A DNA stretch of 64,000 nt from NCBI GenBank assembly GCA_944389935.1, contig CALXOE010000008.1:1-64000 (forward strand), in the 5' to 3' direction. Position 1 is the stretch's first letter. Each line of letters starts with the position of its first letter. This document shows, one piece after another, positions 34,338 through 42,376 of this stretch. The notes below the pieces were generated by a model. It did not search any database. It had not been told where the DNA came from and was given only the letters and a program-made list of their open reading frames with translations. This DNA is from an uncultured Victivallis sp. (GTDB taxonomy: Bacteria > Verrucomicrobiota > Lentisphaeria > Victivallales > Victivallaceae). The position numbers and the translations under genes were made by a program.

Positions 34338-35826
34338 ACGAACGGACCATGGCGGCGGCGCGGGCCGCGAGTTCCGGCAGGTCGTCCGCGATGAGTCCGG
34401 GCGCGCCGAGTTCCCCGGCCAGCCCGTGCAGAAAGACGCCGAGCTGCGCCATCTCGAACGGTCGCTCCGGGTTTCTCGCGAGCAGCGCGCCGATGATGCC
34501 GCCGAGCACGTCGCCCGATCCCGCCGTCGCGAGCGCCGGACAGCCGGAGGAGTTCAAACTGTACCGTCCGTCCGGTGCGGCGACCACGGTGTGCGGCCCT
34601 TTCAGAACCGTGACCGCACCGAGTTCCGCCGCAAGCGCGAGCGCAAACTGCGTGCGCTCCTCGAAGTATGGAATGGCGAAAGCGTCGGCGAGCCGTCTCG
34701 CTTCGCCCGGATGCGGCGTGATGACGAGTCTGTCGCGTCTGACCCACCGTTGGGGTTCCCGGGCGGCAGTGTTCAACGCATCCGCGTCGAGCAGCAGCGG
34801 GCCGGGAAATCGCAGAAGTTCCGAGAGCACTTCCCCGGTCTCTTTGCCCATTCCCCAGCCGGAACCGGCCGCGACGGCATCGGATTGAGCCATCATCGCA
34901 GCGAGTTCAGGAAGCGATTTCCGGTCGAAACACCCCTCCGCACTGCGGACCACCCGTACGATCAGTGCGCCCGGCAACGCCGCGAACGGGCGCGCGGGCA
35001 CGGCCAGCCGGACGATCCCGGCTCCGGCCCGCAATGCTGCATGGGCGGAAAGCGCGGCGGCTCCGCTGTAATCGATCGACCCAGCCGCGATCAGCAGTCG
35101 ACCGCGCTGATTTTTGTAGGTATCGAAAGCGGGAGGATTCAGCAGTTTCTCCGCATCGGCGGCGAAAAACGCCTCTTCGGCGTCTCCGCTCGGCGAGTCC
35201 GGGTCGGCGAGGCCGATATCCACGAGTCGCAGCCGTCCGGAAGCCGCCGGCCCGTCCCCGTGAAAGTGGCCGCGTTTGGGAAAGCCGAATGTGATGGTCA
35301 ATTCCGCCCGGATCGCGAGCCCGGAATCGGCAGTTCCCGTGTTGCCGTTGATTCCCGAGGGGAGGTCGATTGCCACAATCGGGCATCCGGAGCTGTTCGC
35401 CGCGGCGATCCAGTTGCGGAACTGCGGGCGGAGTTCTCCGGCGAACCCGGTTCCGAGCAGCCCGTCAACGATGAGGTCGCCGCGGTGAAAATCCGCAGCG
35501 GAAAGGGTGTCGCGCACCTCCACCGGAATCATCTCAGGCAGATCGCCCGCCGCTTTGGCCGCTTCTCCGCGCAGCATCTCGAGCGGCCCGGTCGCGTAGA
35601 TAACGGCGGGGATTCCGAGCAGAGGAGCTGCCACCAGGGCGTCCCCGCCGTTGTTGCCGCGCCCGGCGAGGATGACCGCCCGGCGGAACGCTTTGCCCTG
35701 CGCAAAGCGACGGATCTCTTCTGCAGCGCCCTCTCCGGCGCGCCGCATGAGGGTGTAACCGGAAACACCGGAGTCGATGGCGCGGCGTTCCAGATTTCGC
35801 ATGGTTTCGATTGAAATGATCTTCAT
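34327..35826 (-). CDS. nnr: Bifunctional NAD(P)H-hydrate epimerase / dehydratase
   Basis: 499 residues in two domains. The first ~210 are the YjeF_N epimerase (start MKIISIETMRNLERRAIDSG, GRGNNGGDALVAAPLL). The rest is the ribokinase-like dehydratase with VITPHPGEARRLADAF, TVLKGPHTVV and ATAGSGDVLGGIIGALLA. It repairs hydrated NAD(P)H. The start is fixed by GGGAG 12 nt upstream. That ribosome-binding site lies inside a perfect hairpin followed by eight T residues (35827-35860), so expression may be attenuated. Third gene of the leftward unit dksA-lspA-nnr. Confidence 0.95.
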   Translation of the reverse strand: MKIISIETMRNLERRAIDSGVSGYTLMRRAGEGAAEEIRRFAQGKAFRRAVILAGRGNNGGDALVAAPLLGIPAVIYATGPLEMLRGEAAKAAGDLPEMIPVEVRDTLSAADFHRGDLIVDGLLGTGFAGELRPQFRNWIAAANSSGCPIVAIDLPSGINGNTGTADSGLAIRAELTITFGFPKRGHFHGDGPAASGRLRLVDIGLADPDSPSGDAEEAFFAADAEKLLNPPAFDTYKNQRGRLLIAAGSIDYSGAAALSAHAALRAGAGIVRLAVPARPFAALPGALIVRVVRSAEGCFDRKSLPELAAMMAQSDAVAAGSGWGMGKETGEVLSELLRFPGPLLLDADALNTAAREPQRWVRRDRLVITPHPGEARRLADAFAIPYFEERTQFALALAAELGAVTVLKGPHTVVAAPDGRYSLNSSGCPALATAGSGDVLGGIIGALLARNPERPFEMAQLGVFLHGLAGELGAPGLIADDLPELAARAAAMVRSFKS

Positions 35827-35860
35827 AAAAAAAACTCCCGTTCGGATTGGAACGGGAGTT
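35827..35860 (-). terminator. Terminator-like hairpin that contains the nnr ribosome-binding site
   Basis: On the minus strand AACTCCCGTT, an 8-nt loop and AACGGGAGTT form a 10-bp stem that runs into eight T residues, and the nnr ATG follows at once. The GGGAG in the right arm is the only Shine-Dalgarno for nnr. Confidence 0.8.
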
Positions 35861-35885
35861 ACAGTATCATCATGGAGCAGGAAAA

Positions 35886-36434
35886 TCAAGTCTCCTGCGG
35901 GGAATCCTCTCCGGACTCTTTCTTCTTCGACGGTCGCAGCAGTGTCGAGAGAATGAACAGGGCGACGCCGACACAGATGGCGATGTCCGCCACGTTGAAC
36001 ACCGGCCAGCGGAAGCGGTCGTACCAGTGGAAGTCGAGAAAATCCACAACCGCTCCGAGCCAGAGGCGGTCGATCGAGTTGCCCGCCACGCCGCTGAGTA
36101 CGAGCAGCAGCGCGAAATAGCGTTCCGGATACCCCTCGGCCAGGCGGCGGAAGAAAAAAATCACCCCCGCCGCAACAACCAGCGCCACCAGCAGCAGAAA
36201 CCAGCCGTGGCCGGAGAGAATACTCCACGCCGCTCCCTCGTTCCGGACGTAGGTCAGAGAGAAGAACGGCTGCCAGATCGGAAGACTCTCCCCGAGCTCG
36301 AATCGCCGCATGACGATGAACTTCGTCAGTTGATCGAGTACGAGCACAACGACGCCGAGCCCGGCGGCCCAGCCGAGTGTCCGGTACTCCCGCCGGCTTT
36401 TCGGCTCGAGCACTTCCGGTTTCCAGAAAGACAC
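35886..36434 (-). CDS. lspA: Lipoprotein signal peptidase (signal peptidase II)
   Basis: 182 residues with four membrane segments. The conserved blocks are VRNEGAAWSIL near residue 68, GVAGNSIDRLWLGAVVDFLD near 120 with the first catalytic Asp, and FNVADIAICVG near 148 with the second Asp. The enzyme cleaves prolipoproteins in the inner membrane, for example the lipoprotein at 27036-27665. About 20 residues before the first helix and a charged tail (KKKESGED) extend the usual core. It starts 4 nt after the dksA stop. Confidence 0.96.
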   Translation of the reverse strand: MSFWKPEVLEPKSRREYRTLGWAAGLGVVVLVLDQLTKFIVMRRFELGESLPIWQPFFSLTYVRNEGAAWSILSGHGWFLLLVALVVAAGVIFFFRRLAEGYPERYFALLLVLSGVAGNSIDRLWLGAVVDFLDFHWYDRFRWPVFNVADIAICVGVALFILSTLLRPSKKKESGEDSPQET

Positions 36435-36438
36435 GAAG

Positions 36439-36825
36439 TTACCTCATCTGCTCGTGTTTGGATTTGCATTTCACGCAGAATACCGCATAGGGACGGATCT
36501 TGAGTCGTCCTTCGGAGATCATCTCGCCGCACTCCTGACAGCGGCCGTACTCGCCGTCGGCGAGCCGCTGGAGCGCATCTTCGATGAGCTGCAGAACGTT
36601 GCTCTCCTCGGTCAGCATCCGCAGTTCCATCTCGTGACGGGAGTTGTCGCTGGAGACATCCGCCATATGAGTGGTAACGCCGCGCTTGTCGGCATTGCTG
36701 CAGTCGAGCGCGTCTTCCGCATGGTACTGCATCTGGTTGGTGACGATGTCCCGGGCGTGCATCAGGGCATCATAGTATTCTTTTTCCTTGCCCTCGAAGA
36801 CAAGATTGGTTTTCTTCTTCGCCAT
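36439..36825 (-). CDS. DksA/TraR-type zinc-finger protein
   Basis: 128 residues. A helical N-terminal hairpin (KEYYDALMHARDIVTNQM, SNVLQLIEDALQRLADGEYG) precedes a four-Cys zinc finger, CQECGEMISEGRL then CVKCKS, the DksA/TraR layout. Such proteins bind RNA polymerase through the secondary channel and tune transcription. In many PVC genomes this gene sits beside lspA, as here (general knowledge). First gene of dksA-lspA-nnr. Confidence 0.9.
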   Translation of the reverse strand: MAKKKTNLVFEGKEKEYYDALMHARDIVTNQMQYHAEDALDCSNADKRGVTTHMADVSSDNSRHEMELRMLTEESNVLQLIEDALQRLADGEYGRCQECGEMISEGRLKIRPYAVFCVKCKSKHEQMR

Positions 36826-36902
36826 AGTTGAACCTCTATCTTCAATGGTTATTCTTGTCGTTCACCCAGTGCCGCGCCGTTTTTCTTCCGGCGTGGATAA
36901 AT

Positions 36903-36931
36903 AATATATATTGTTTCTGCACTTTTTTCAA
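36903..36931 (-). promoter_or_regulatory. Promoter for dksA-lspA-nnr
   Basis: Minus strand TTGAAA (36926-36931) - 17 nt - TATATT (36903-36908), with a leader of about 70 nt. Confidence 0.75.
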
Positions 36932-36983
36932 TACTGAAACAGGGCAAATTCGTTCCCGCGGAACAGTTTTCAGCAAAAAAACA

Positions 36984-38084
36984 CTAGACCGAGAAACGGA
37001 CGTGGATCACGTCGCCGTCCTGGATCAGATACTCCTTGCCTTCGATCCGCAACTTGCCGGCGGCCTGCGCTTTCGCCCAGCCGCCCGCCGCGACGAGATC
37101 CTCGTAGGAGACGGTTTCCATGCGGATGAAGCCGCGGCAGAGGTCGGTGTGGATCTTGCCCGCGGCCTGCGGCGCGGGAGTTCCGCGCGTGACGGTCCAG
37201 GCGCGCGACTCCATCGGGCCGGCCGTGAAAAACGTGATGTAGTCGAGCAGCCGGTATCCGGTGCGGATGACGCGGGCAAGGCCGGTCTCCTTGATTCCGA
37301 GCTCCTCCATGAACATCGCGGCCTCCTCCTCTTCGAGCTGGCCGAGTTCCTCTTCGAGTTTCGCGCAGACCGGGACGACTTCCATCCCGTGTTTCGCGGC
37401 GAATTCCACGAGCGCTTTCGCCTTTTCGGAGTTCTCGAAGTTGCGGAAATTCTCCTCGTCGGTGTTCGCACAGACGAACGCGGGCATCATCGAGAGAAGT
37501 CCGTAACTCTTCACCCAGTCGACGAGTTTCGGATTGCTTTTGTCATATTCGGGGATATGCCCTTCGGCGAGCTGATCCGCGAGCGATTTGATCAGTTCAT
37601 ATTCGAGTTTCGCGTCCGGGTCGTTGGCGCGCGCGAGTTTGTACGCCTTGTCGCGCCGCTTTTCAAGAGATTCGAGATCCGCGAGCATGAGTTCCGTCAG
37701 AATTACATCGAGGTCGTTCACCGGATCGACCCTGCCGTCGACATGGACGACGTCGCCATCCTCGAAGAGCCGCACCACGTGCGCGATCGCGTCGACGTTG
37801 CGGATGTGGCCGAGAAACTGATTGCCGAGCCCCTGTCCCTGGCTCGCGCCTTTCACAAGTCCGGCGATGTCGATGAACTTCAGCGTGGAGGGGACGATTC
37901 TTCCGGACTTCTCCAGTTTGGCGAGCACCCCGAGCCGCTCATCCGGAACCGGCACGATTCCGGTGTTCGGCTCGATTGTGCAGAACGGAAAGTTGGCCGC
38001 TTCGGCGCCGCCCTTGCACAGCGCGTTGAACAAAGTGGATTTGCCGACATTCGGCAATCCGACGAATCCACAGGAAAAACTCAT
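36984..38084 (-). CDS. ychF: Ribosome-associated ATPase YchF (OLA1 family)
   Basis: 366 residues, full length. The N-terminal P-loop is GFVGLPNVGKSTLFNALCK; FIDIAGLVKGASQGQGLGNQ is the switch II region. The fourth nucleotide motif is the non-canonical NxxE (ANTDEE), which gives ATP rather than GTP preference. A coiled-coil middle and a C-terminal TGS domain (TRGTPAPQAAGKIHTDLCRG) follow. It stands alone under its own promoter (38144-38172). Confidence 0.96.
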   Translation of the reverse strand: MSFSCGFVGLPNVGKSTLFNALCKGGAEAANFPFCTIEPNTGIVPVPDERLGVLAKLEKSGRIVPSTLKFIDIAGLVKGASQGQGLGNQFLGHIRNVDAIAHVVRLFEDGDVVHVDGRVDPVNDLDVILTELMLADLESLEKRRDKAYKLARANDPDAKLEYELIKSLADQLAEGHIPEYDKSNPKLVDWVKSYGLLSMMPAFVCANTDEENFRNFENSEKAKALVEFAAKHGMEVVPVCAKLEEELGQLEEEEAAMFMEELGIKETGLARVIRTGYRLLDYITFFTAGPMESRAWTVTRGTPAPQAAGKIHTDLCRGFIRMETVSYEDLVAAGGWAKAQAAGKLRIEGKEYLIQDGDVIHVRFSV

Positions 38085-38143
38085 GATCTGCTGTCCCGGT
38101 TGATGAGGATGTTTCCTCGTTTCTGATTCAGTTCAAAGTTGTT

Positions 38144-38172
38144 AATATACCACGGAAACCCCTCTCTTTCAA
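38144..38172 (-). promoter_or_regulatory. Promoter for ychF
   Basis: Minus strand TTGAAA (38167-38172) - 17 nt - TATATT (38144-38149). The roughly 50-nt leader contains a small GAGGA/TCCTC hairpin. Confidence 0.75.
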
Positions 38173-38204
38173 GCCTCCGGCAGTCGCGGAATCCGGCGAA
38201 AAGG

Positions 38205-38242
38205 CAAAAAAAATCTCCGAAACCGGGAACGGTTCCGGAGAT
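38205..38242 (-). terminator. Intrinsic terminator after the TIGR04073-type gene
   Basis: A stem of 7 plus 4 pairs with one mismatch (ATCTCCG...CGGAGAT) followed on the minus strand by eight T residues. Confidence 0.85.
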
Positions 38243-38259
38243 CGATGAGTATCGCTCTG

Positions 38260-38691
38260 TCAGTAATCGGAAGAGACGATCATGTCGGTGTCGTAAACGA
38301 AGTCACCCCAGTTGTGTTCGATGTCGACGACCCAGGCCGGACGCATGATCGGGCCGTAACCCCAGCCGGCGTCGTTCGGGTCGTTCGGGCAGCCCGGCAG
38401 CGGGAAAAGGAACGTCACGATGTCGACCACGCCGACAACTTCACGGGCGACCGTGAAGCAGACCCCCTTGAGCGGTCCGTAGGTCAGACCGGCGATGCCG
38501 CCTTGTTCCTGGGTGACGTCATACCCTTTCATCAGGATCTCCAGCGGCCCGAATGCGACGTTGGCGATGCCGCGACCGAGTTTTTCGACCGGCCGCATCA
38601 CCCAGCAGTCTTCTGCAGCCTGTGTGGAAACGGCTCCGACCATCATCACCGCCAGAATTGCCGACGCCAGAACTGTCTTACGGAATTTCAT
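38260..38691 (-). CDS. Exosortase-system-associated protein, TIGR04073-type
   Basis: 143 residues with a signal peptide (MKFRKTVLASAILAVMMVGA, cleavage near TQA). The mature part has RPVEKLGRGIANVAFGPLEI, a Gly-rich middle (QEQGGIAGLTYGPLKGV) and RPAWVVDIEHNWGDFVYD. This spacing fits the TIGR04073 family, which co-occurs with exosortase/PEP-CTERM sorting in PVC bacteria. No exosortase is in the window. The start at 38691 is preferred over the Met three codons upstream because GAGGG lies 10 nt before it. It has its own promoter and terminator, so it is a single-gene unit. Confidence 0.7.
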   Translation of the reverse strand: MKFRKTVLASAILAVMMVGAVSTQAAEDCWVMRPVEKLGRGIANVAFGPLEILMKGYDVTQEQGGIAGLTYGPLKGVCFTVAREVVGVVDIVTFLFPLPGCPNDPNDAGWGYGPIMRPAWVVDIEHNWGDFVYDTDMIVSSDY

Positions 38692-38766
38692 TTGGTTCAT
38701 CCCTCACAATTTGATTTACGCACAGAATCGCCGTTTAAACGAATCTCGTTTTCCTATTCCTTGAGC

Positions 38767-38795
38767 AATATACAGACTGATTTGGCAAAATTCAA
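38767..38795 (-). promoter_or_regulatory. Promoter for the TIGR04073-type gene
   Basis: Minus strand TTGAAT (38790-38795) - 17 nt - TATATT (38767-38772), with a TG just before the -10. Confidence 0.7.
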
Positions 38796-38825
38796 GAAAA
38801 AAATCCTCATTTTTTCGCTTTAATA

Positions 38826-38854
38826 TCGAAAATCCGCGGAAAAGATGCTATTTT
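38826..38854 (+). promoter_or_regulatory. Possible promoter for queF-argJ-purQ
   Basis: TCGAAA (38826-38831) - 17 nt - TATTTT (38849-38854) with an extended TGC before the -10. It is weaker than the other promoters listed. Confidence 0.4.
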
Positions 38855-38903
38855 AAAGAGAAATATCTCAAAACAGCGAACTTAATGACAAGGCAGAATC
38901 GAT

Positions 38904-39338
38904 ATGAATCCCGAAAAAAGCCGGGAGCGGTTTCGCAATCTGACGCTGCTTTCCGCATCGGAGCGCAACTATCCGTCCTCCCCCGCGGAGGCGCACCTCG
39001 AGGCGTTTGACAACGTCTATGCCGACCGCGACTACATCATTGAATTCGACTGTCCGGAGTACACCTCGCTCTGCCCGGTGACCGGTCAGCCGGATTTCGG
39101 CCACATCATCGTGCGTTATGTGCCGGACAAGAAGTGCATTGAGAGCAAATCGCTCAAACTGTATCTTTACTCGTTCCGCAACACGAATACGTTTCACGAG
39201 GAGTCCGTGAACACCATCCTCGACGCCGTCGTGAGCGCCTGCTCGCCGCGCCGCGCCGAGGTCATCGGCCGCTTCCGTCCCCGCGGCGGAATCGCGATCA
39301 ACGTGAAAGCAACTTACGGGGAGAAGATCGATGAGTAA
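38904..39338 (+). CDS. queF: NADPH-dependent 7-cyano-7-deazaguanine reductase
   Basis: 144 residues, the short unimodular QueF. The active-site Cys is in FDCPEYTSLCPVTGQPDFGHI, and ESKSLKLYLYSFRNTNTFHEE is the other family block with the NADPH/substrate-binding His-Glu. It reduces preQ0 to preQ1 on the queuosine pathway. queC, queD and queE are not in the window. It heads a rightward unit and overlaps argJ by 8 nt. Confidence 0.95.
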   Translation: MNPEKSRERFRNLTLLSASERNYPSSPAEAHLEAFDNVYADRDYIIEFDCPEYTSLCPVTGQPDFGHIIVRYVPDKKCIESKSLKLYLYSFRNTNTFHEESVNTILDAVVSACSPRRAEVIGRFRPRGGIAINVKATYGEKIDE

Positions 39339-40557
39339 TTTCAAGCGCATTCCGAACGGATCGGTCACGACCCCGCGCGGTTTCCGGGCGGCGGGAGTCA
39401 CAGCCGGATTCAAGCGCAGCGGCGCGCCCGACTTCGCAATGCTGGTCAGCGACGAGCCCGCGAATTTCGCCGGGGCGTTCACAAGCTGCACGTTTGCGGC
39501 CGCTCCGGTTCAGGTTTGCCGCAAGCGCGTGCTCACGACCGACACGATCCGCGCGGCGGTCATCAACTCCGGCAACGCGAACGCCTGTACCGGCGAGACC
39601 GGGCTGGCGAATGCCGAGGCCACCTGCGTGCTGGCGGCGAACAAACTCGGGATCAACCCCTCCGATGTGGTGGTCTCATCGACCGGCCGGATCGGGACTC
39701 AGCTCCCGATGGATACGATCAAGAGAGGAATTGAACTCGCGGTCGCGGCGCTCTCCGACGACGGCGGGAAACGGGCCGCAGAGGCGATCATGACGACCGA
39801 CACCGTTCCGAAATCGGCCGCGATCGAACTCGAGCTCGACGGGATCGTGTGCAGCATCGGCGCGATGACCAAGGGGGCGGGCATGATCGATCCGTCGCTC
39901 AAGGTTCCGCACGCGACGATGCTCTGCTACATCACGACCGATGTGAAAATCTCCAATGCGCTGCTCGCGGAGATGCTCGGGGAGAATGTGGCTGATTCGT
40001 TCAACCGGATCACCATCGACGGCGATATGAGCACGAATGACACGGTCATTGTGATGGCGAACGGACTCTCCGGCGTGGAGGTCCTCCCCGACACCCCGGA
40101 GGCTGAACTCTTCCGCAAGGCTCTGCTCGAGATCATGCAGCAGCTCGCGCGCGAAATGGTGATGGATGGCGAGGGCGTGACGAAGTTCGTGAACGTCGAG
40201 ATCTTAAACGCCCGTACCCGTGAGGACGCGAAACTCTGTGCCGAGTCGGTCGCGAATTCGCTGCTCTGCAAAACCGCCTGGTTCGGCGGCGATCCGAACT
40301 GGGGTCGCGTGGTCGCGGCGCTCGGTTACTCCGGCGCGAAGTTCCGGCCGGAGAAAGTCGATGTCTTCTACGATGGGATTCCGGTTGTGAAAGAGGGCGG
40401 CGACGCCGGCACTCCGGAGGAGGATCTGGTCGACATCGTCCGCAAACGCGAATTCTCCGTCACGGTTGATCTCCACGACGGCGATGAGAGCTACTGGGTC
40501 TGGACGAACGACATCTCGTATGAGTATGTCAAGATCAACGCGGATTATCACACCTAA
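39331..40557 (+). CDS. argJ: Bifunctional glutamate N-acetyltransferase / ornithine acetyltransferase
   Basis: 408 residues, full length. The self-cleavage site is visible in VPHATMLCYITTD (cut between Ala and Thr, about residue 190), preceded by IGAMTKGAGMIDPS. INSGNANACTGETG and the C-terminal GDPNWGRVVAALGYSG are also conserved. It recycles the acetyl group from N-acetylornithine to glutamate for arginine synthesis. Whether it can also use acetyl-CoA cannot be read here; a separate NAGS-like gene is at 6129-6608. Starts inside queF. Confidence 0.96.
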   Translation: MSNFKRIPNGSVTTPRGFRAAGVTAGFKRSGAPDFAMLVSDEPANFAGAFTSCTFAAAPVQVCRKRVLTTDTIRAAVINSGNANACTGETGLANAEATCVLAANKLGINPSDVVVSSTGRIGTQLPMDTIKRGIELAVAALSDDGGKRAAEAIMTTDTVPKSAAIELELDGIVCSIGAMTKGAGMIDPSLKVPHATMLCYITTDVKISNALLAEMLGENVADSFNRITIDGDMSTNDTVIVMANGLSGVEVLPDTPEAELFRKALLEIMQQLAREMVMDGEGVTKFVNVEILNARTREDAKLCAESVANSLLCKTAWFGGDPNWGRVVAALGYSGAKFRPEKVDVFYDGIPVVKEGGDAGTPEEDLVDIVRKREFSVTVDLHDGDESYWVWTNDISYEYVKINADYHT

Positions 40558-40579
40558 AACTTGCAGGATGCACATAAGA

Positions 40580-41386
40580 ATGAAAAGATCTGACGTTAAA
40601 GTTCTGGTCATCACCGGATTCGGGCTCAACTGCGAGCGCGAGACGGCGGCTGCGTGCCGGCTGGTCGGCGCTGAGCCGCAGCAGGTTCACCTGAATGACC
40701 TGATTGCGGGGAAGCACACGCTCGAAGAATACCATTTTCTGATTTTCATCGGCGGATTTTCGTTTGGAGACCATCTCGGTTCCGGGACTGTTTTCGCGAA
40801 CCGGGTCAAGTTCCAGCTGCGCGAACAGCTTGAGAAGTTCGTCGCCGACGGAAAACTGGTCATGGGAGTCTGCAACGGATTCCAGACGCTGACGCGTCTC
40901 GGCATGGTTCCGGCGCTCAACGGCGATTATTTTTCGCAGACGGTTGCGCTGGCGCACAATGATTCGGGCGTGTTCCGCGACGACTGGTGCATTCTGAAAG
41001 CCGATCCCGCTTCTCCCTGCGTCTTTACGAAAGGGGTCGATATGGTCCGGCTGCCGCTGCGCCACGGCGAGGGGAAGTTCGTCGCCGCCGACGCGGTGCT
41101 GGACGAGATCGAAGCGCGCCACCTGGCGGCGGTGAAATATGTGAATGCGGACGGGAGTTTCGCAACGGAGTTCCCCGCGAATCCGAATGGCTCGCTCCGT
41201 TCCATCGCCGGAATCTGCGACCCGACCGGACGGGTGTTCGGGCTGATGCCGCACCCGGAGGCGTTCCTGTCGCCTTACAACTCGCCGAGCTGGACGGCCG
41301 ACAAGTCCGCCGGAAAACTCGCGGCAGAGGGGGAGGGCGTGGTTTTCTTCCGCAATGCGGTCGATTACATTGCCGAACACTTCTAA
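40580..41386 (+). CDS. purQ: Phosphoribosylformylglycinamidine synthase subunit PurQ (long form)
   Basis: 268 residues, a class I glutamine amidotransferase. It begins VKVLVITGFGLNCERETAAA. The nucleophile elbow is LVMGVCNGFQTLTRLG with the catalytic Cys near residue 96, and the His-Glu pair lies in GLMPHPEAF near 235. It feeds ammonia to PurL in purine synthesis. purS and purL are absent from the window. A start at 40568 is possible, but 40580 leaves room for the upstream AGGA. It is followed by a strong terminator. Confidence 0.9.
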   Translation: MKRSDVKVLVITGFGLNCERETAAACRLVGAEPQQVHLNDLIAGKHTLEEYHFLIFIGGFSFGDHLGSGTVFANRVKFQLREQLEKFVADGKLVMGVCNGFQTLTRLGMVPALNGDYFSQTVALAHNDSGVFRDDWCILKADPASPCVFTKGVDMVRLPLRHGEGKFVAADAVLDEIEARHLAAVKYVNADGSFATEFPANPNGSLRSIAGICDPTGRVFGLMPHPEAFLSPYNSPSWTADKSAGKLAAEGEGVVFFRNAVDYIAEHF

Positions 41387-41404
41387 GCGGTTTTCACCGT
41401 GGGG

Positions 41405-41443
41405 GCCGGGGGATTCGAGGATCCTCCGGCTCTTTCGTTTTTT
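41405..41443 (+). terminator. Intrinsic terminator after purQ
   Basis: A 10-bp stem (GCCGGGGGAT with ATCCTCCGGC), then TCTTTCGTTTTTT. Confidence 0.85.
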
Positions 41444-41445
41444 CA

Positions 41446-41474
41446 TTGAAAAAAACGGGAAAACGTGCTATATT
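41446..41474 (+). promoter_or_regulatory. Promoter for thiSFGH
   Basis: TTGAAA (41446-41451) - 17 nt - TATATT (41469-41474) with an extended TGC before the -10. Only about 38 nt remain before the thiS start, so there is no room for a thiamine-pyrophosphate riboswitch. Confidence 0.75.
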
Positions 41475-41518
41475 GTAAGGAATTTTGAATGAAATCCGGA
41501 TAAGGAGCCCGGGAGAGG

Positions 41519-41716
41519 ATGAAAATCAGTTTCAACGGCATATCGCAGGAGGTTGCGGCCGGAACGACCATCGCGGAGTTTCTCGTGCAGCAGGGCGTTC
41601 AGCCCGCCGCGGTCGTTGCCGAGCGGAACGGTGAAATTCTGGATGCCGGGGCGCTCGGCGACGTTCTGAATGAGGGGGATGTGTTGAACGCATTCCGTGT
41701 CGTCGCGGGGGGCTGA
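41519..41716 (+). CDS. thiS: Thiazole-synthesis sulfur carrier protein ThiS
   Basis: 65 residues with the ubiquitin-like fold pattern and the essential C-terminal Gly-Gly (FRVVAGG). ThiF activates this end and it carries sulfur as a thiocarboxylate to ThiG. GGGAGAGG lies directly before the ATG. First gene of thiSFGH; thiF starts 21 nt after it. Confidence 0.95.
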   Translation: MKISFNGISQEVAAGTTIAEFLVQQGVQPAAVVAERNGEILDAGALGDVLNEGDVLNAFRVVAGG

Positions 41717-41737
41717 TCCGGGGGAGGCGCGGCAGCG

Positions 41738-42346
41738 ATGAGGGAGATCAACGCGTATCTCACTGCACAACAGCGCGACTTGCTCGCGCGCGCCCGGATC
41801 GGGATTGCAGGCGCCGGAGGATTGGGTTCCAACTGCGCAATGCATTTGGTTCGTTCCGGAATCCGCCGGTTGGTCGTGGCCGATTTCGACCGGGTTGCGG
41901 AGAGCAATCTGAACCGGCAGTTTTTCTTCGCCGACCAGGTTGGTCAGAGGAAGGTCGAGGCGCTCGGCGTGAATCTGCTGCGCATCGTTCCGGATCTTGA
42001 GCTGGAACTGCTCGATGAGGAGGTGACCGGCGGGAATGCCTCCGCTCTATTTGGCGCATGCGACATTGTGGTCGAGGCGTTCGATTCGAGTTGCGCCAAA
42101 CAGATGCTGATCCGGACGATGATGGCGGCCGGAAAAACGGTCGTCGCCGCGAGCGGTATCGGCGGATGGGGGCGCAGCAACGCTTTGCAGCTGCGCCGGA
42201 TGGCCGCCGGGAAACTCTATGTGGTCGGAGATTTCGAGAGTGACGTGGGCGATCGCGGATTCGAGCCGTTTTCGCCGCGCGTCGGCATCGCCGCGGCGAT
42301 GCAGGCAAACACGGTAATCGCGCTCCTGCTCGGAGAAGAGCCGTAG
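41738..42346 (+). CDS. thiF: ThiS adenylyltransferase ThiF
   Basis: 202 residues of the E1-like family. The nucleotide-binding loop is GIAGAGGLGSNCAMHLVRSG near residue 22, followed by DFDRVAESNLNRQFF. This is the short ThiF form without extra C-terminal cysteines. It adenylates ThiS. 30 nt separate it from thiG. Confidence 0.92.
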   Translation: MREINAYLTAQQRDLLARARIGIAGAGGLGSNCAMHLVRSGIRRLVVADFDRVAESNLNRQFFFADQVGQRKVEALGVNLLRIVPDLELELLDEEVTGGNASALFGACDIVVEAFDSSCAKQMLIRTMMAAGKTVVAASGIGGWGRSNALQLRRMAAGKLYVVGDFESDVGDRGFEPFSPRVGIAAAMQANTVIALLLGEEP

Positions 42347-42376
42347 GAAGCGCTTAACACAGGAAGAGAAATCATC

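Noticed and set aside
36943..36983. Terminator for ychF at the GTTCCCGCGGAAC palindrome
   Set aside because: The stem is only five pairs and no T-run follows on the minus strand.
41387..41518. Possible TPP riboswitch before thiS
   Set aside because: No conserved CTGAGA-type or ACCTGA-type core is present, and the stretch is filled by a terminator and a promoter.
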